Of a DNA stretch of 64,000 bases, positions 10,130 to 18,025 are shown in pieces. How positions within the stretch are numbered: the stretch's first letter is position 1; every line of letters begins with the position of its first letter. Under the pieces are notes generated by a model. The model saw nothing but the letters and a program-made list of their open reading frames with translations. It did no database searches and was not told where the DNA came from. The translations under genes and the position numbers were made by a program. This stretch comes from Flavobacteriales bacterium (GTDB taxonomy: Bacteria; Bacteroidota; Bacteroidia; Flavobacteriales_F; PHOS-HE28): the NCBI GenBank assembly GCA_016717225.1, contig JADKGB010000034.1, positions 1 to 64,000 of the forward strand. The letters are read 5' to 3'.

Positions 10130-11350
10130 GTGAAGGCGGTGATCGCCAAGCGGCCAGCACCCTCCCGCCTGTTACGCGGGACTTCGTCTCCGGCTCAGCT
10201 CTACAAGCGCGTACAGTCCATTCTGGAACAAGCCCGCGATACGGCCGCGCGCAGTGTGAACACCGCGCAGGTGGTGGCCAATTGGCTCATCGGGCGGGAG
10301 ATCGTCGACGAAGAACAGCGGGGGGAGCGCAAGGCGGGGTACGGCGAACGGCTGCTCGTTGAACTCTCGGTCAAACTGGCCAAGAGCTATGGCAACGGCT
10401 ACTCTGCCACCAATCTCCGGCTCTTCCGACAGTTCTATGCGAACTACCCCATGCTGCTCGCTGGTTCAATTCATCACGCAGTGAGTGATGAATTGACGGA
10501 TGGAGGTGATCAAGCGATCCATCACGCACCGCGTGATGAATTCAGAAAGTCGCTGCAAACGAAGGCCGGAGCAATTCCCCACGCAGTGCGTCGGAATTCG
10601 GGGAACCCACGCCAGACCTGGAAACCAGGGCAGTTGAACACGGGCCTCTCGTGGACCCATTACCGCACATTGCTGCGCGTGGAGAAGCCGCACGCGCGAT
10701 CGTTCTACGAGATCGAAGCGGTGGGCAGTGCATGGAGCGCGCGCGAACTGGAGCGCCAGATCAACAGCCTGCTTTTCGAGCGGCTCGCACGAAGCAAGGA
10801 CAAGAAAGGCGTGATGCGCTTGGCGAAGAAAGGCCAAGAGATCCTGGGACCGGCCGATGTGTTCAAGGATCCCGTGGTATTCGAATTCCTGGGCATACCC
10901 AAGACCAAGCGGTTGCAAGAGACCGACCTGGAAAGCATGCTGATCACCAACCTGCAGGATTTCCTGTTGGAACTCGGCAAGGGTTTCGCGCTGGTCTCAC
11001 GGCAGGAACGCATCACCTTGGATGGTGATCATTTCTACATAGACCTCGTCTTCTACCACACCGTATTGAAGTGCTACATCCTTATCGACCTGAAGGTGGG
11101 CAAGCTCACGCACCAAGATCTCGGACAGATCCAGCTCTACGTGAACTACTACGATGAGGAGCGCTGCACAAAAGGCGATAACCCCACGCTCGGCCTCATC
11201 CTCTGCACCGACAAGAACGATGCGGTGGTACGCTACACGCTAGGCAAGGGCAACCAGAAGATCTTCGCCAGCCGCTACAAATTGCACGTGCCCAGCGAGG
11301 CGGAACTACGTAAGGAGTTACAGCGGGAGTTGAAGATGTTGAGGAGGTGA
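10130..11350 (+). CDS. DUF1016/YhcG-type PDDEXK nuclease
   Basis: The protein has the DUF1016 N-terminal domain (QVVANWLIGREIVDEEQ, YSATNLRLFRQFYANYP, LSWTHYRTLLRVE) and the C-terminal YhcG nuclease domain (FALVSRQERITLDGDHFYIDLVFYH, CYILIDLKVGKLTHQDLGQIQ), which carries the D-x(n)-D-x-K core. Relatives occur in accessory and defence islands and beside restriction genes. Between the N-terminal helix and LSWTHYR there is an extra stretch encoded by three palindromes at 10467-10598. The start is uncertain: I use GTG at 10130; an ATG at 10098 in another frame would need a one-base change. Confidence 0.85.
   Translation: MKAVIAKRPAPSRLLRGTSSPAQLYKRVQSILEQARDTAARSVNTAQVVANWLIGREIVDEEQRGERKAGYGERLLVELSVKLAKSYGNGYSATNLRLFRQFYANYPMLLAGSIHHAVSDELTDGGDQAIHHAPRDEFRKSLQTKAGAIPHAVRRNSGNPRQTWKPGQLNTGLSWTHYRTLLRVEKPHARSFYEIEAVGSAWSARELERQINSLLFERLARSKDKKGVMRLAKKGQEILGPADVFKDPVVFEFLGIPKTKRLQETDLESMLITNLQDFLLELGKGFALVSRQERITLDGDHFYIDLVFYHTVLKCYILIDLKVGKLTHQDLGQIQLYVNYYDEERCTKGDNPTLGLILCTDKNDAVVRYTLGKGNQKIFASRYKLHVPSEAELRKELQRELKMLRR
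10467..10598. repeat. Three palindromes inside the DUF1016 gene
   Basis: Palindrome 1 (10467-10495) has perfect 11-base arms (CAATTCATCAC / GTGATGAATTG). Palindrome 2 (10521-10537) has 7-base arms (ATCACGC / GCGTGAT). Palindrome 3 (10573-10598) centres on ACGCAGTGCGT with flanking AATTCC / GGAATT. All keep the reading frame and encode related peptides: IHHAVSDEL, IHHAPRDEF and IPHAVRRNS. Confidence 0.8.
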
Positions 11351-11395
11351 GGGCGAAGGTCGGCTCGGAAAAGCGATGTAGAACTGGTGACCAAC

Positions 11396-11978
11396 CTACT
11401 TGAGAACCTGTGCCGCTTTCATCAGTTGTAGGGTTCGGCCCAACTGGGAACTGACCACTGTCTTGTTCATGTCCTTGGTGACCTCGTCGATCATCTCCCG
11501 AAGCTCGATCAGTTTGATCGGATTCCCGCCCATCTGCTGCTGGAAACGGTCATGGTTCTCCCCAATGGCTCTTATCACCGCGGATCGAGGTTGTCGCCGT
11601 GACGTAGGTGAAGGTTGTTTCGCCAGTAACCTCTTGGACTTTACGTATGAACGCTTGCGACCATTTCGGTTTCACCAGTTCTCTGAAAGCCCGCCAAGAG
11701 TCACGTCCTGATCGCTTCTTGTTGTCTTCGATCTCGCTGATCTTGGATCGGACGACGAAGCCTGCCTGCCAACTCTTGCAACTGACCGCCCAAACCCGGT
11801 TCGGTCCGCGCTCGTTGGGGTTGAAACCAAGAACGTCTATATCGCTATGATTCGAATCCTGCTTCCGGTCAAACTCAGGATGACCCGGATCAGGCAGGAA
11901 CTTGATGTTGTGCATCGTGAAGTAGCCCTTCGCTTGCAGGTAGTCGTCCACAAGCTGTTCGAGGATGTCTTCTTTCAT
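11396..11978 (-). CDS. Probable PDDEXK-fold nuclease (frameshifted)
   Basis: The N-terminus (MKEDILEQLVDDYLQAKGYF) leads to a nuclease-like core, HSDIDVLGFNP followed by VWAVSCKSWQAGF. This resembles the D...x-x-K centre of restriction endonuclease-like folds, with Cys where Glu or Gln is common. The frame breaks near 11580; the remaining 60 residues (HDRFQQQMGGNPIKLIELREM to MKAAQVLK) continue one frame over and end at 11396. About 194 residues in total. It sits back to back with the DUF1016 gene and may belong to the same accessory insert. The target is unknown. Confidence 0.6.
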
Positions 11979-12031
11979 GGGGGTGGTCGTATTGAGGCGT
12001 AGTCAATTGTAGCGGTTGCGTGATCAAGTCG

Positions 12032-12129
12032 CATTTCGCGTTAGGGACAGCAGTGGAAAGCCCGGAGCCGTCTTCGGCGAGGACTTGGAACGAATGGCCC
12101 GACGGCGAGTCTTCGAGCCGGAACGCCCA
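12032..12129 (+). repeat. Dispersed intergenic repeat, copy A
   Basis: This copy opens with CATTTCGCGTTAGGGA, continues with a GAAAGCCCGGAGCCG-like block and a GCGAGGACT block, and closes with GCCCGACGGCG and GCCGGAACGCCCA. The same series of blocks is at 17882-17983. It lies just after the dihydropyrimidinase stop (which is on the other strand). Confidence 0.8.
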
Positions 12130-12141
12130 AATTCCGATCAC

Positions 12142-13521
12142 TCACAGCATTCCCGAAACCTTGTTCCGCTTCACGAACTTCCCGTAGCCCTTCTTGATCC
12201 GCACTTCGCCGTTGTGCACCGCCACCTGGCCGCGCAGGATCGTGGTCTTCACTTTACCGGTGAGCTGCATTCCCTCGTAGGCGCTATAATCCACGTTCAT
12301 GTGGTGGGTCTTGGCGCTCAGCGTGTGCTTCTCGTTCGGGTCGAGCAGGATGATGTCTGCGTCGCTCCCGATGCCGATTGTGCCTTTGCGCGGGAACATG
12401 CCGAAGATCTTCGCGGGGTTGGTGGCCGTGACCTCCACGAACTTGTTCACGCTGATGCGCTTCTTGTTCACGCCTTCGCTGAAGAGCAGTTCCATGCGGT
12501 GCTCGATGGCGGGGTGGCCGTTGGGGATCTTCGAGAAATCGTCCTTGCCCAGCAGCTTCTTCTCCCACGTGAACGGGCAGTGATCGGTAGCCACCACTTG
12601 TATGCTGCCTTGGTCAATTCCGGCCCACAGTTGCGACTGATCCTTCTTCTCGCGCAATGGTGGGCTCATCACCCACTTCGCACCGTCCTCGCGTTCGTAT
12701 AGCGATGCATCGAGCAGCAGGTATTGGATGCAGGTTTCCGCCAGGACGCGTTGGCCGCGCTTCGCCGCATCGCGCACGGCGTTGAGCGCGCCTTCACAGG
12801 TCATGTGTACGATGTACGCTGGAACACCTGTGTAGCTTGCCATATCGGCAAAGCGGTGGCTCGCTTCAGCTTCCGTGATCTCCGGTTGGCTGAGGTAGTG
12901 GTAGAGCGGTTTGAGGTTGCCTTCGCTGCGATGCTTCTGCACGAGGAAGTCGATCATGTCGCCGTTGGTGGCGTGCACCGTGACCAGTCCTCCCTGCTTC
13001 TTCACCTCCTGCATCAGGCCCACCATCTGGCGGTCGTCGATCATCAGCGCGCCCTTGTACGCCATGAAGGTCTTGAAGCTGGTGATGCCTTCCTGCTCGA
13101 TCATCTCCTTCACTTCGGCCTTGGTGCCGTCGTTGAAGTCGGTGACGGCCATGTGCCAGCTGAGGTCGCCATAGAGGTTGCCGTTCATTCGTCCCTGCCA
13201 TTGTTCCAGCGCGTGGCGCAGGCTCTTGCCCTGCGTTTGCAGGATGAAGTCGATGACCGTGGTGGTGCCGCCATGCAGCGCGGCGAGCGTGCCCGTCTCG
13301 TAGTTGTCGCTGCTGAAGGTGCCCATGAAGGGCATGTCCAGGTGCACGTGCGGGTCGATGCCACCCGGCAGCACGAACATCCCTTTCGCATCGATCACTT
13401 CGGCGCCATTGTATGACAGGTCGTGGCCAATGGCCTTGACGTGTTCGCCCTCGATGAGGACATCGGCGCGGTGGAAGTCAGCGGCGGTGACGACGGTGCC
13501 GTTCTTGATGAGGAGGCTCAT
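12142..13521 (-). CDS. hydA: Dihydropyrimidinase
   Basis: The 459-residue protein is a D-hydantoinase/dihydropyrimidinase. It shows the first metal motif GGIDPHVHLDMPF, the carbamylated lysine region TSFKTFMAYKGAL, metal His residues in VTVHATNGD and AYIVHMTCEGA, and the catalytic Asp in QVVATDHCPF. It opens the dihydrouracil ring to N-carbamoyl-beta-alanine, the second step of the pathway. Length matches the family and the frame is intact. The NCS1 permease gene starts its own frame 56 bases upstream on the same strand, so the pair probably forms a transport-hydrolysis unit. Confidence 0.92.
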   Translation of the reverse strand: MSLLIKNGTVVTAADFHRADVLIEGEHVKAIGHDLSYNGAEVIDAKGMFVLPGGIDPHVHLDMPFMGTFSSDNYETGTLAALHGGTTTVIDFILQTQGKSLRHALEQWQGRMNGNLYGDLSWHMAVTDFNDGTKAEVKEMIEQEGITSFKTFMAYKGALMIDDRQMVGLMQEVKKQGGLVTVHATNGDMIDFLVQKHRSEGNLKPLYHYLSQPEITEAEASHRFADMASYTGVPAYIVHMTCEGALNAVRDAAKRGQRVLAETCIQYLLLDASLYEREDGAKWVMSPPLREKKDQSQLWAGIDQGSIQVVATDHCPFTWEKKLLGKDDFSKIPNGHPAIEHRMELLFSEGVNKKRISVNKFVEVTATNPAKIFGMFPRKGTIGIGSDADIILLDPNEKHTLSAKTHHMNVDYSAYEGMQLTGKVKTTILRGQVAVHNGEVRIKKGYGKFVKRNKVSGML

Positions 13522-13577
13522 GGTCGTTCAGAAAATCAGATGATCGAATGCGGTTCCAAGATAACCGGGAAGTGCCC

Positions 13578-15250
13578 TCAGACCGCGCGGCCCCTCATCA
13601 TCGCCCAATAGACGCCGAAGGCCACGAAGGTCCCACTGAACCAAGAGAGCGTGTAGAGCACTTCCAGCGGCTTCACCCTATAACCGATGATGGCAACGAA
13701 CACACCTGCCAACAAAGCAACGATCGCCGCACTGTTCACACCCGCGTGCGGGCCATCCACCTTGTACAGGTCGGCGATCACCAAGTTGCGCTTGCGGATG
13801 ATGAAGTAGTCGCACAGCAATATGCCGAGCACCGGTCCAAGCAGCCCGCTGATGAAAATGAGGATGCCACTGATCTCGTTCATGAGCCACCACGGGCAGA
13901 TGATAATGCCGACAAGTCCTGCGATCACCCCCCCGACGCGGAAACTGATCTTCTTGGGGAACAGATTGCTGAAGGCATTGGCCGGTGCGATCACGTTCGC
14001 GGCGATGTTGGTGCTGAGCGTGGCAATGAGCATCGCGATCTGTGCGAAGATCACCACGCCCGGGCTCTTGAACTTGTCCACGAGCGAGACCGGATCCCAC
14101 GGCGCATCCTCGGCGATCAATACATCCTTGAAGGCCACCACGGCGGCACTGGTGACGAAGATGCCCACGAACGAGTAGAAGAGCATGGTGCCCGGCAGGC
14201 CGATGAACTGGCCCCAGAGCTGGTCTTTCTGCGTCTTCGCATGGCGTGTGATGTCGGAGATACTTATGGACATTGTCGCCCAGAAACCGACCATGGCGGT
14301 GAACCACATGAGGTATTGCCAGAAGCCGACGCTGTCTTCAGAGTGCCATTGCGTCGCATGCACCACGGTCGACACGACGCCAGCGTCATCCTTGAACTGC
14401 ACGTCAATGGTGCCGTCAAGATCCACTCCCGGATGTGTCACCTCCAGCGGTGATCGCGCGATCGGGATCCATTCGCTCTCCTGTTCGCCGATCGAATTTG
14501 TTGTCCACATCTTGAACGAGGTCGCCTTGGGTGTTCCCCCTGTATTCGAAAGTGGCCGGACAACGAGGGTCGTCCTACCCCAATCCTTTTCCACGTCCAT
14601 CTCTACTGAACCGTGCTGCAACTGCTTGCCTTGTTCCAATGCGTTCGCGAAACCATCGGCGCTATTCGCACCCCAAACAATGAGCACAATGCCGATGAGG
14701 ATGATATCGGTGCGCTCCAATCCTCCAGCCAGCGGATGCTCTCGGTGCCCTTCCAGATGAACCAGATGTTTATCAGCCAGAACACGCCGAAGCAGATGAA
14801 CTTGCCAATGCTCAACGCCACCTCCCCTTCGTGACCGGTCGCAGCATTCCAAATGGAGTAGATCGCCAAACCCCCGATCCACGTTTGCACGCCGAACCAG
14901 CCACAGGCCACGATGGCGCGAAGCAAACTCGCGATGTGAATGCCCTGGGTTCCGAAAGCCGCACGGCCCTGCACGGGGAATGGGATGCCGTACTTCACCC
15001 CCGCATGACCGTTGAGCACCATGGGAATGGTGATCACCAGGTTGGCCAGGCCGATGATCGCCAGCGCAGCATGCCAGCTGAGGCCCGCACGCATCATGTA
15101 CGAGGCCAGCAAATACGTGGGGATGCACACCGCCATGCCCACCCACAACGCGGCGAGGTTCCACTTGTTCCAGGTGCGCTTCTCCGGCGGGATGGGCGCG
15201 AGGTCTTCGCTATAGAGGGGACTGGACTTGATATCCTTACCTGGATCCAT
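13578..15250 (-). CDS. NCS1-family cytosine/uracil/allantoin permease (frameshifted)
   Basis: An NCS1 transporter of about 557 residues and 12 membrane segments. Family hallmarks are the cytoplasmic N-terminus DLAPIPPEKRTWNKWNLAALW, the first helix with GLSWHAALAIIGLANLV, and GIPFPVQGRAAFGTQG. The frame breaks near 14685, between TESIRWLEDWSAP and LIGIVLIVWGANSADG; one added base restores it. An inserted soluble stretch of roughly 90 residues (EMDVEKDWGRTTLVVRP to DAGVVSTVVHATQ) sits between middle helices. Location beside dihydropyrimidinase makes a nucleobase the likely substrate; uracil, cytosine and hydantoins are all possible. Confidence 0.85.
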
Positions 15251-15286
15251 TCGGCATGTATTGGTGGTCGTTCGATGCGGCCGTGG

Positions 15287-15679
15287 TCAAGATAGGCGTG
15301 CGGAGGGATCGTGCTCCCCTCCCCGGAAGTAGGCGTTCGCTTGCTGCCGGAAAAGGAAGAAGCCGCATACGATCAGCGCCAGACCATGGACTGCGATCAC
15401 CATCGCTCCCATACCAGAGAGTTCCAATGGAAAAAAGGCAATACTCGCGAGGATCATCCAGCGACCCCGTGGAGAGCGCTTCAGAACAAGAACGCCACCG
15501 GCCAACGAGGCCACGGTTCCGCCAACGAACAAGCCCGAACCACGGAAACGATGGAGCCAACTGACCGAGGAACTTCCGGAATCCGCATAAAGACCAACGA
15601 ACACCAAGAACAGAACGCATATCGCGCCTGACAGGATCGAGAGCCAACCGATAATGGAAATGGCGAGCGGGCGTTTCAA
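15287..15679 (-). CDS. Small four-helix membrane protein, unknown function
   Basis: About 130 residues with four hydrophobic segments: LAISIIGWLSILSGAICVLF, SGLFVGGTVASLAGGVLVL, WMILASIAFFPLELSGMGA and VIAVHGLALIVCGFFLF. I start it at a TTG (15677-15679, MKRPLAISIIGW) because the frame further upstream encodes a low-complexity arginine-rich stretch without protein character. No family was recognised. It lies directly upstream of the permease gene on the same strand. Confidence 0.5.
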   Translation of the reverse strand: MKRPLAISIIGWLSILSGAICVLFLVFVGLYADSGSSSVSWLHRFRGSGLFVGGTVASLAGGVLVLKRSPRGRWMILASIAFFPLELSGMGAMVIAVHGLALIVCGFFLFRQQANAYFRGGEHDPSARLS

Positions 15680-15732
15680 GCTTAGTTGGAGTGCATTGAT
15701 ATTTCCACCCGGCGACGCGATCAGGCTCTGGA

Positions 15733-15757
15733 CAAGGTAGGGGCGGCGGGGAACTCG
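15733..15757 (+). repeat. 25-base direct repeat, copy 1 (3' side of pldA)
   Basis: It reads CAAG.T.GGGGCGGCGGGGAA.TCG and matches 16959-16983 at 22 of 25 positions in the same orientation. The two copies bracket the pldA gene. On the minus strand the right-hand end resembles a -7 promoter element preceded by a GC-rich box, so each copy could instead be a promoter of the gene behind it. Confidence 0.6.
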
Positions 15758-15920
15758 GCGTGCTTCGCGTGTGCGATCGCTGTGTAAGGCCGGAGGCCGT
15801 CCTGAGCGGGATCGAAGGGTCGAGGGACGTGCTCTCATCAGCACATCAGCAGCTGGCCTTGCTAAAGACCCCAACGCCGACCGGGGTCGTACTTGACTAA
15901 TGCGGCGGTGGGAGTTCGGC

Positions 15921-16833
15921 TCATAACCAGTCCAACAGCGAAACACCAAGGCCGATGGTGGTTTGCTTGTGGTTGTAATCGATCAGGCTCTCGCCGTAGC
16001 CGTGGAACACCTGCAGGTGCGCCTTCAGGTGGCCGCTGATGGTGAAGGTCCAATCGCCCTGCACCGAGCCACCGGTGAGCGGCGCATCAATGAAGGCACT
16101 GCGTAGTTGCATGGAGATGACATGGCTCCGCAACTGGTAAATGAGGATCACCTCGCCGTTCCCCACGAGGCCGGTGATGCCCGCGTTCTCATCTGAGCGT
16201 TCGCTCTCGGGGAAGCGCCACCAAGGGCGCAGCAGCACCGCACAGCGGCCGCGTTCCAGGCCGATCTGCGCGATCAGGCGGTTCCAGCTTCGGCTGTATG
16301 GTTCCACTCCGCCGTTGCTCTGGTGGTTCAAGCCCGCACTGAGCAACCTGCCGTTGAAACCGAATATGCGGTACCGCACGGGCCACACCAGCATTGCCTC
16401 CGGTTCGTAGTTGGTTTCGCGGAACGAACGACTGAACCCGGAGTTGTACACCTGCCAGCGGGAACTCTGCGTATAAGCCCACCCAGATGTCGCCTTTGTC
16501 CTTGTACAGCCCTTGAACGACCTTGGTCTTGAAGCTGAACTGGAATTTGCACTCGATCACATCCAAGGGCAGCTGCTCGTTGCCTGAAGGATCGGGCCCG
16601 TTGGTGCGACGCGGATCATGATTGGGTGCGCTGCTCCACACCGCAGGCAGCACGTACACCGGTTTGTAGGGAGTAAGCAGGAAGTTGCCATTGCGCAGGC
16701 TGTCCTCCAGTTCCCAGCGGGCGCGTAGGCTGTGCGTTTCCTTGAAAGCCCTGTTCTGCGACTGCGCGATGACAGATGCCGGAAGCAAGAACCACAACCC
16801 GACATGCAAGCATCGGCGTGCGCCAAGGAACAT
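15921..16833 (-). CDS. pldA: Outer-membrane phospholipase A-like protein (frameshifted)
   Basis: A signal peptide (LHVGLWFLLPASVIAQ) is followed by a beta-barrel pattern with OMPLA signatures. LNHQSNGG contains the His and Ser of the active site, followed by RSWNRLIAQIG and, near the end, GYGESLIDYNHKQTTIGLG. The enzyme hydrolyses phospholipids in the outer membrane and requires calcium and dimerisation in known relatives. A frame change is needed near 16455, between GLYAEFPLAG and VYNSGFSRSFRETNYEPEA. The ATG at 16831-16833 gives the signal peptide. About 303 residues, within the family range. Confidence 0.83.
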
Positions 16834-16958
16834 CCGGGCCACACGCGTTCTGCGACCTGGGCTCAAATACATGCGTACGGGACAGCAGGTGCTTGCACGC
16901 GTTGAAGGTAGGTGCAGCGTGAGCGACGAGTTCGACAGCCCGTCGATAGGGATTTGGT

Positions 16959-16983
16959 CAAGATTGGGGCGGCGGGGAATTCG
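16959..16983 (+). repeat. 25-base direct repeat, copy 2 (5' side of pldA)
   Basis: Second copy of the element at 15733-15757, located about 125 bases upstream of the pldA start. It is flanked by a short GGTCA / TGACC inverted pair. Confidence 0.6.
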
Positions 16984-17057
16984 ATGACCAAGATGCACGA
17001 TACATTGCAGGGAATCGTGTGAACCAATCATGATCCATATTGATACCATTTGATACC

Positions 17058-17840
17058 ATGCGGGAACCAAAGACCATACTGCTGACATGGAATCCAAAGA
17101 AATGGACGTGGGAGAATTTGGATGAAATGGTTCAAGAGGTAAAGGACCACGGCTCGTGTCTTGACCGGTGGAGTGTGGGACGATCCAAAGACATAGCTCC
17201 AGGTGACAGGTTCTATTTGCTACACCTTGGCGTCGAACCGCGCGGCATCATGGCATCGGGATGGGTTATGAGCGAACCCGAATCCAAGCTGCACTGGGAC
17301 GGTTCGGAAAGTTCAACTCTCTATGTGGACATCGAGTACGACAGATTGTTCAGGCCGGATGAGTCGATATTGCACATCGACACGCTTAGATCAGCGATGC
17401 CTGATCAACACTGGTTACCTCAATCATCTGGAACCTTCTTGAGGTCGGAGTATCTCGTCAAGATGGACGAACTCTGGGCTGGCAACCATGCATCCAACAA
17501 AACTCTCGCTTCCGAATCCCCAGCGGACTTCATTGAGGGTACTGCATACACTGTTCGGATGACACGTTACGAACGTGATCCAAGGAACCGCTCTGCATGC
17601 ATTGCACATCATGGAACCGCTTGTGTAGTGTGTGAGTTCGATTTCAAAACGCGGTACGGGAGCCTTGGTGAAGGATTCATTCATGTCCACCACCTGAATC
17701 CCTTGGCAGCAACACGCGGCGCGCATGTGCTCGATCCAATTCGTGACATGAGACCTGTATGCCCAAACTGCCACGCGATGCTTCACAGAAAGAAGGCCCT
17801 CCTGAGCATCGATGAACTGAAAGCCATTGTGAGGAAGTGA
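17058..17840 (+). CDS. EVE-like domain fused to HNH endonuclease, putative type IV restriction enzyme
   Basis: The first about 140 residues resemble the EVE/PUA-like readers of modified bases: ILLTWNPKKWTWENLDEMV, then DRWSVGRSKDIAPGDRFYLL and GIMASGWV. The C-terminal about 90 residues form an HNH nuclease: CIAHHGTACVVCEF, then IHVHHLNPLA with the metal-binding His pair, and DMRPVCPNCHAMLHRKK. Such reader-plus-HNH proteins are usually modification-dependent restriction enzymes that cut foreign DNA carrying altered cytosine. The ATG at 17058 follows a near-tandem TTGATACCAT duplication that offers an alternative TTG at 17040. It is a plus-strand gene between minus-strand catabolic genes. Confidence 0.82.
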   Translation: MREPKTILLTWNPKKWTWENLDEMVQEVKDHGSCLDRWSVGRSKDIAPGDRFYLLHLGVEPRGIMASGWVMSEPESKLHWDGSESSTLYVDIEYDRLFRPDESILHIDTLRSAMPDQHWLPQSSGTFLRSEYLVKMDELWAGNHASNKTLASESPADFIEGTAYTVRMTRYERDPRNRSACIAHHGTACVVCEFDFKTRYGSLGEGFIHVHHLNPLAATRGAHVLDPIRDMRPVCPNCHAMLHRKKALLSIDELKAIVRK

Positions 17841-17881
17841 TCCCCTCTCGGCCTAGATCGCATCACCGGATGTAGGCTCGA

Positions 17882-17983
17882 CATTTCGCGTTAGGGATTG
17901 CAGCGAATAGCCCACAGCCGACGAAGGAGGCGAGGACTAGCAGCGGAAAGCCCGACGGCGCGCATTTGGCGCCGGAACGCCCA
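17882..17983 (+). repeat. Dispersed intergenic repeat, copy B
   Basis: Same block order as the copy at 12032-12129: ACATTTCGCGTTAGGGA, then AGCCCACAGCCG, GCGAGGACT, GGAAAGCCCGACGGCG and GCCGGAACGCCCA. It lies between the convergent ends of the EVE-HNH gene and the aminotransferase gene. Confidence 0.8.
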
Positions 17984-18025
17984 AGTCATCCAATCAGCTA
18001 ATCCGCTAAACGTCTCATCAGCTAA

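Noticed and set aside
10098..10133. ATG at 10098 as the start of the DUF1016 gene
   Set aside because: Its frame stops after 11 codons; it would only work with a one-base correction, so the GTG at 10130 was used with a note.
10467..10598. Possible CRISPR-like array from the repeated palindromes
   Set aside because: Units differ in length and sequence, spacing is irregular, there are only three, they lie in a coding frame and no cas gene is near.
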